From positions 1-44,501 of the forward strand of contig DXHZ01000095.1 in the NCBI GenBank assembly GCA_019113145.1: a DNA stretch of 44,501 nucleotides. The letters are read 5' to 3'. Positions 42,601 to 44,501 of the stretch are shown here, one piece after another. The stretch's first letter is position 1; the number at the start of each line of letters is the position of its first letter. The notes beneath the pieces were generated by a model. That model ran no database searches. It was not told where the DNA came from and worked only from the letters and a program-made list of their open reading frames with translations. This stretch comes from Candidatus Avanaerovorax faecigallinarum. GTDB lineage: Bacteria; Bacillota; Clostridia; Peptostreptococcales; Anaerovoracaceae. The position numbers and the translations under genes were made by a program.

Positions 42601-42854
42601 CGCAAAAGGGAAATAACTCTGAGGGCAAACCTACTTTGAAGTGGGAAAAAGTCGATGGAGCTGTAAAGTATGAAGTTTATCGATCAGTGAGTGGAAAACC
42701 AAACACCTTTTATAAGAAATTTACCACTACTGGAACGACTTACGCGAATACAGGGGCAATTGCTGGAGATACTTATTATTACAAGGTCAGAGCTGTATTC
42801 GAGAACGGGAAAAACGGTGTGTTCAGTGAGATAATCGAGAATAAAGCTCTTTAA
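36678..42854 (+). CDS. Giant secreted NAGPA + metallophosphatase + Fn3 protein
   Basis: A 2058-residue exported protein behind AAGGAGG, with a signal peptide (IIAVVTILSMIVTFFPTMVYA). In order: a NAGPA-type phosphodiester glycosidase domain (about 95-310; VNADFFNMGTGQPRGAL and ALDGGGSSTY); Ig-like segments; a carbohydrate-binding-like beta domain (about 490-685); an Ig-like and a cohesin-like domain (about 800-940); a purple-acid-phosphatase N-domain (about 1030-1135). Next is a metallophosphoesterase (about 1137-1400) with metal motifs GDIQ, TGDA, GNHE near 1203, THQPPY and GHDHS near 1311. Two CxxC segments (VCERCGD, VCQECNH) flank a choline-binding-like repeat, and Fn3-type repeats end the protein. 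No LPXTG, SLH or CWB2 anchor is visible. Confidence 0.85.
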   Translation: MRLKGKSIIAVVTILSMIVTFFPTMVYAQPIESSKERSTGTWQGIPDGDILINDTITDIADGVVEHEIITNNEKGDDQKIDYVCEITPNDSIEFVAGYANNSTDKWDLAQTTEQAEAYEQDNPGKTVVAAVNADFFNMGTGQPRGALVREGKQIQGPNGCYYFGVTKDGKPVISNSSDMSNLQMAVGGESFLLVKDGEVNNEASDYGSIDYSRTAVGVREDGSVLLLATYGFRNPISCGRNYKELAQIFQKEGCVTALALDGGGSSTYCARPAGTDTLEVRNTPSDGQEREVSSTILVVSNAVQTGVFEKAVIEPNNEYYTPNTQIEFKAKGVDTAGFPTELPEGCEFTLDDSSAKMGKIDAKSGLFESNGTAGTVAVNLVHEGEIIGNTSISIQAPDELLFSSEEISLGFEETTDFGLKARYKGNEVAYKDGDFKWEISNPEMGTFKGNLFTSADGESLEGTVTVISAFDSDVKNDIKVIVGKLPTVVWDFEDRENQDASEYYNSILTHSNYGRGGKESIEIVSTDDDEPVRFGKKSLKLNYDFTECGEVTEGACIGTKEAMDIPGTPTAIGVWVYAPEGVGIEYNGDGSQAGFWLRGYVKDGSGTQVPYDFTLEPKAEPVASGEQQPGIYWEGWKYLEADLTKISPPYSISQGMTLRLMYVAGTKMGTKTANSIYFDNLQFVYGTNIDDTENPIIDSMRINDKEISDQSKVDTSVVNITAEFHDVDGKYMSGIDSEAVRMQIDGVNVVDNDRYNYIISGNTCMVNNLELTEGTHSVTVVAKDVAGNETSETRYFTVDTNSEERKPAISVNLKNDAAVLGQTVSLDIRSIGKGVGESSTSISLGNMFKETEVVGSDAYEVDSKLNKLTNTITVNAKKRGDIELTDDELIATITVKVPETLKEGDEFTYSVKGGYYITEDNAYGTFSSKGGTIPVNAPLNIVAEDVTIDSGENTKILVEDSEGKPVENATIYLIEENGEREIGTTDSSGILETDEFGKTAATYTIYAKKDNLISFRYDISSYDAQGDSSGKAYSVRNNAVRDSATQRSISWFSNPQVKEKQIIKYAEEGKDDWKTLTAETKEIKFTKGGNKVANVSSVELSNLTPNTTYVYRIGPEGNLSIEYEFTTDAAGKSQNSFFVIGDIQSEDKSNLYAIVDKLKDGKYDFGIQTGDATDDPINYDDWIKLGEALGVKGLGDAELISVMGNHEFNADPTGSIASAVYSNKHSGPGQAYSIKVGNVYIAVINYATTLTEMEKAAEWLVDDAKNTKATWKILCTHQPPYFTNSVGGNDIVYSVLPDAAEEAGIDVVFSGHDHSFAKTYPLTDDNVDKENGTTYYIVGATGGKAYPITTQDKFDYEKIFEVQPTIDYTATYLTATADEDTLTISMHDLQDGIINTTVIDSKCHVPMYDAETGNVVCERCGDTLEKYTGEVKDGEGNEYYLLNGKIRTGWITEGKEIRFYNSEGIRENVSVLKEVESTCIIDGYCIYESESGDQYKLDYNDAGGHAYVEKDGKWVCQECNHVRVEMEDVQVSLKNYDFTYTGKEITPSTTAIAPDGTKLLKRTETAYPDYYSEYIDNVEVGEATVKLTAAKYGYYTNINDWFGNYKGSTSVHYTIHPDLPKSANLVYKNDEAILSWEAAKAADEYVIYQSVNGGNWKEIGKTTENKYVVKNVDQEHTKFSIGTRTKADGKTYDSLIKRLAISIKPDVVVKNKVDSGLPALSWDNKSGVTYEVYRSTSSNGKFVKVFETKGSTYTHISAALGKTYYYKVKAIMSKNEVAYSDVYKATARCGKPVEITSTNRAVDGKPSMKWSKVEGAGKYEVYRSITGKEGTFYRQYVTTGTSYVNTSAEAGTTYYYKVRAVSNGTVKGVFSDVIKVTCINKEIELIRGHRVTDGKPTLKWNDVGVKGEYEVYRSVSGKEGTFYRIFTTTGTTYTHISATPYKTYYYKVRLRTEDGIAGQFSDVTWNTCADMRLEPQKGNNSEGKPTLKWEKVDGAVKYEVYRSVSGKPNTFYKKFTTTGTTYANTGAIAGDTYYYKVRAVFENGKNGVFSEIIENKAL
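41815..42851 (+). repeat. Four tandem Fn3-like repeats at the end of the giant protein
   Basis: Four units of about 85-95 codons each carry the core YEVYRS..(S/N)GK..(T)FY, then TTG(T/S)(T/S)Y and TYYYKV(R/K). The last three are nearly identical in the YEVYRSVSGKEGTFY block, which suggests recent duplication. A more diverged unit (YVIYQSVNGGNWKEIGKT) precedes them. The same module ends the glucosaminidase encoded at 32608-34755. Confidence 0.8.
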
Positions 42855-42920
42855 GCGTGACTTTTAGTATTTGAAGGATTCGTTTACTGGTTACGAGCGG
42901 ATATCGAAAGTTTGCCTAAA

Positions 42921-42970
42921 AAACAGAACCCATTTATGTATGGAAATGCATGCATGGGTTCTGTTTTATT
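42921..42970 (+). terminator. Intrinsic terminator after the giant surface protein
   Basis: AAACAGAACCCAT pairs perfectly with ATGGGTTCTGTTT over 13 bp around a 20-nt loop and continues into TATTTAT. It lies 67 bases after the stop codon. Confidence 0.88.
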
Positions 42971-43092
42971 TATCACTTTATCGGTAGCCGCTGCTATTCT
43001 TGACATCTCCAGCAACGACTTTTATAATGTACTCGATGAGATGTTTAGCAATATAAGTTACTGTATATATCAAATAATATGGAGGTTGGCTT

Positions 43093-44501
43093 ATGGCAAA
43101 GTTAAAAAGAAGTGTTGTCGTGTGCATTATATTCTGCATGACTATTACGTGTATGCCAGGTAATTTGGTTCATGCCGCTAATGTGGATAATACAATGACG
43201 ATAAATACCAAGGCAGTTGAGAAAAAGTATTCGTATACAAGTTCAGATACCTTTTCAGATGACAGCGTACGAATGCAGATAAGTAGTAATCAGATAAAAC
43301 TGGAAGGTACTACGGAAGTAGATGCAAGTGTAGTAAACTTTTATCTGAGAAATGCCGATGATACAAATGATAATGTCAAGTATTGCGAAACAAAAGTAGA
43401 TATATCAAACAGAACATATAATGCGAATATAGATTTAAATAATCTGAGCAGGGATGGCAATTACTATGTAATAATGCGTCTGGATGATAGTTGGGATACG
43501 TATTTTAGAGATTTGGTGCTGAGGAAAGAAAGCGGAGATGTTTTTTTCATATCTAACACAGATATTTTGTCTAATAACGAGAGAATAAGAGAGGAAGGAA
43601 ACAAAGTAAATCCAGAAAGTTATTTGGATGTATCTCTCAAGGATGATTATATCTATGATGGAACTTTGAGTAAAGAACAGATAGAAGAACTTAGGATTTT
43701 TACCAACGGTATTTTGTCCGGTGTTGAAGGCGATTACCAAAAGTTAAAAGTGATATATAAATATTTGGGTGATAATATTTATTATGATAACGAAGGTGCT
43801 AGCAATAGTACCGCAGTGACAGATGTATATAAATTGTATCAAAGTCTGAGTGCTGGAAAAAAGACGAAGACTGTATGTGATGGGTATGCGGGACTGTTTG
43901 TAGAAATGTCGAGATTGGAGGGCATTCCAGCTCGTCTCGTTCAAGGTGTAGTGATGCAAACCCCAGATAAAGTATGGGACGATATGAATCTAAATAAAAT
44001 CAACCATACTTGGGTGGAAGCTTATGTAGATGGACGATGGATAATTGTTGATCCCACGCGTTCGACAACCAAAAGATTTGATAAAGACAGTACTGGCGCA
44101 TATACATGGATAGATGCATCGAATCCGTCTTCGAAGCTTACGGGGACTGTTAGATATATTTATTTTGACCCGTCGATAGAATCATTTTCCAATGCATATT
44201 ATTATCATAGATACAGAAATGGTGCTCTTGATGGAAAATATTTGAGCGATTCAAGTGAAGTCAATAAGCTAAAAGCATTTTTGGGTAACGCAGATAACGG
44301 GAAAAATATAAATTCTGCTTACAGTCCTGATGATATTAGTACTTGGTATAATTCAAAGGAGAACGATGATAATAACAAAATACAGACAGATGGATTTGGC
44401 AATGCCGCTTACATCGCATGGGCTGGAAAAAATTTAAGCGGAAACCTGGATGTGAGCGAGTTTAATGAGCTTAAAACATTACTTGTGTATAACAATAAAA
44501 T
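43093..44501 (+). CDS. Secreted transglutaminase-like protein, partial at window end
   Basis: The frame runs open from ATG 43093, behind GGAGG, to the window edge (469 codons seen), so the 3' end is missing. A signal peptide (VVVCIIFCMTITCMP, cut near VHAAN) is followed by a beta-rich region with YVIMRLDDSWDTYF (about 60-150). A transglutaminase-like/cysteine-protease core follows with Cys262 in TVCDGYAGLFVEMSRLEG, His305 in NHTWVEAYVDGRW and Asp320 in IIVDPT, a complete triad. After residue 440 the sequence LSGNLDVSEFNELKTLLVYN looks like the start of leucine-rich repeats. Secreted relatives cross-link or cut surface proteins. It fits the preceding cell-envelope genes. Confidence 0.85.
   Translation, partial: MAKLKRSVVVCIIFCMTITCMPGNLVHAANVDNTMTINTKAVEKKYSYTSSDTFSDDSVRMQISSNQIKLEGTTEVDASVVNFYLRNADDTNDNVKYCETKVDISNRTYNANIDLNNLSRDGNYYVIMRLDDSWDTYFRDLVLRKESGDVFFISNTDILSNNERIREEGNKVNPESYLDVSLKDDYIYDGTLSKEQIEELRIFTNGILSGVEGDYQKLKVIYKYLGDNIYYDNEGASNSTAVTDVYKLYQSLSAGKKTKTVCDGYAGLFVEMSRLEGIPARLVQGVVMQTPDKVWDDMNLNKINHTWVEAYVDGRWIIVDPTRSTTKRFDKDSTGAYTWIDASNPSSKLTGTVRYIYFDPSIESFSNAYYYHRYRNGALDGKYLSDSSEVNKLKAFLGNADNGKNINSAYSPDDISTWYNSKENDDNNKIQTDGFGNAAYIAWAGKNLSGNLDVSEFNELKTLLVYNNK

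Noticed and set aside
41815..42851. A CRISPR-like repeat array
   Set aside because: The repetition is at protein level with a period of about 270 bases and lies inside one open reading frame; there are no short identical direct repeats with unique spacers anywhere in the window.
42912..43163. An 83-codon frame upstream of the transglutaminase gene
   Set aside because: It lies across the terminator hairpin and overlaps the true gene start in a different frame; the residues look random.

Overview
The window looks like chromosomal DNA from an anaerobic, low-to-mid GC Bacillota of the class Clostridia. Supporting signs are strong AGGAGG-type ribosome binding sites, TTGACA/TATAAT promoters often with extended -10 (TGn) elements, TTG and GTG starts, AGCS and NhaC sodium-coupled transporters, a PucR regulator, and wall-polymer genes of Gram-positive type. 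I cannot fix the genus. Most genes in the first 22 kb are moderately GC-rich. The stretches at about 22.6-26.1 kb and 29.4-31.2 kb, and most of 32.5-44.5 kb, are visibly more AT-rich.

Region 1 (1-22.6 kb) is mostly core genome. It holds the 3' part of enolase, two convergent AGCS amino acid/Na+ symporters, a DrrAB-like ABC exporter, shikimate kinase, an SPFH membrane protein with a ribbon-helix-helix protein and a second ABC exporter, an RsmJ-like rRNA methyltransferase, an NhaC antiporter and thymidine kinase. A co-directional block follows: tilS, ftsH, a PucR-type regulator, coaX, a Dus tRNA-dihydrouridine synthase and an MTA/SAH nucleosidase. It ends with rplS, behind a probable L19 leader, and a DUF3841 gene.

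Region 2 (22.6-31.2 kb) is accessory DNA interrupted by guaA. It starts with decayed remnants, including a DUF6088 (AbiEi-like antitoxin) gene broken by two single-base frameshifts. A stand-alone AAA ATPase with a TOPRIM-like C-terminus (OLD/PARIS-like) follows, then more mobile-element debris, a J-domain-like/HIRAN pair and a membrane protein. guaA encodes only the ATP-pyrophosphatase subunit of GMP synthase. Immediately 3' of guaA lies a two-gene cassette: a caspase-like protease with intact His/Cys dyad and a small ThsB-like TIR protein. This is the architecture of type IV Thoeris, in which a TIR enzyme makes a nucleotide signal that activates a caspase-like protease. It is the most interesting locus in the window.

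Region 3 (31.2-44.5 kb) is a cell-envelope locus. It contains a TagF-like CDP-glycerol glycerophosphotransferase, a secreted SH3b/glucosaminidase, a TagG/TagH-like polymer exporter, and a 2058-residue secreted protein that joins a NAGPA-type phosphodiester glycosidase domain to a purple-acid-phosphatase-like metallophosphoesterase and C-terminal Fn3 repeats. The last gene is a secreted transglutaminase-like protein that runs off the window end. Together these genes could make, export and remodel a glycerol-phosphate polymer and the peptidoglycan around it.
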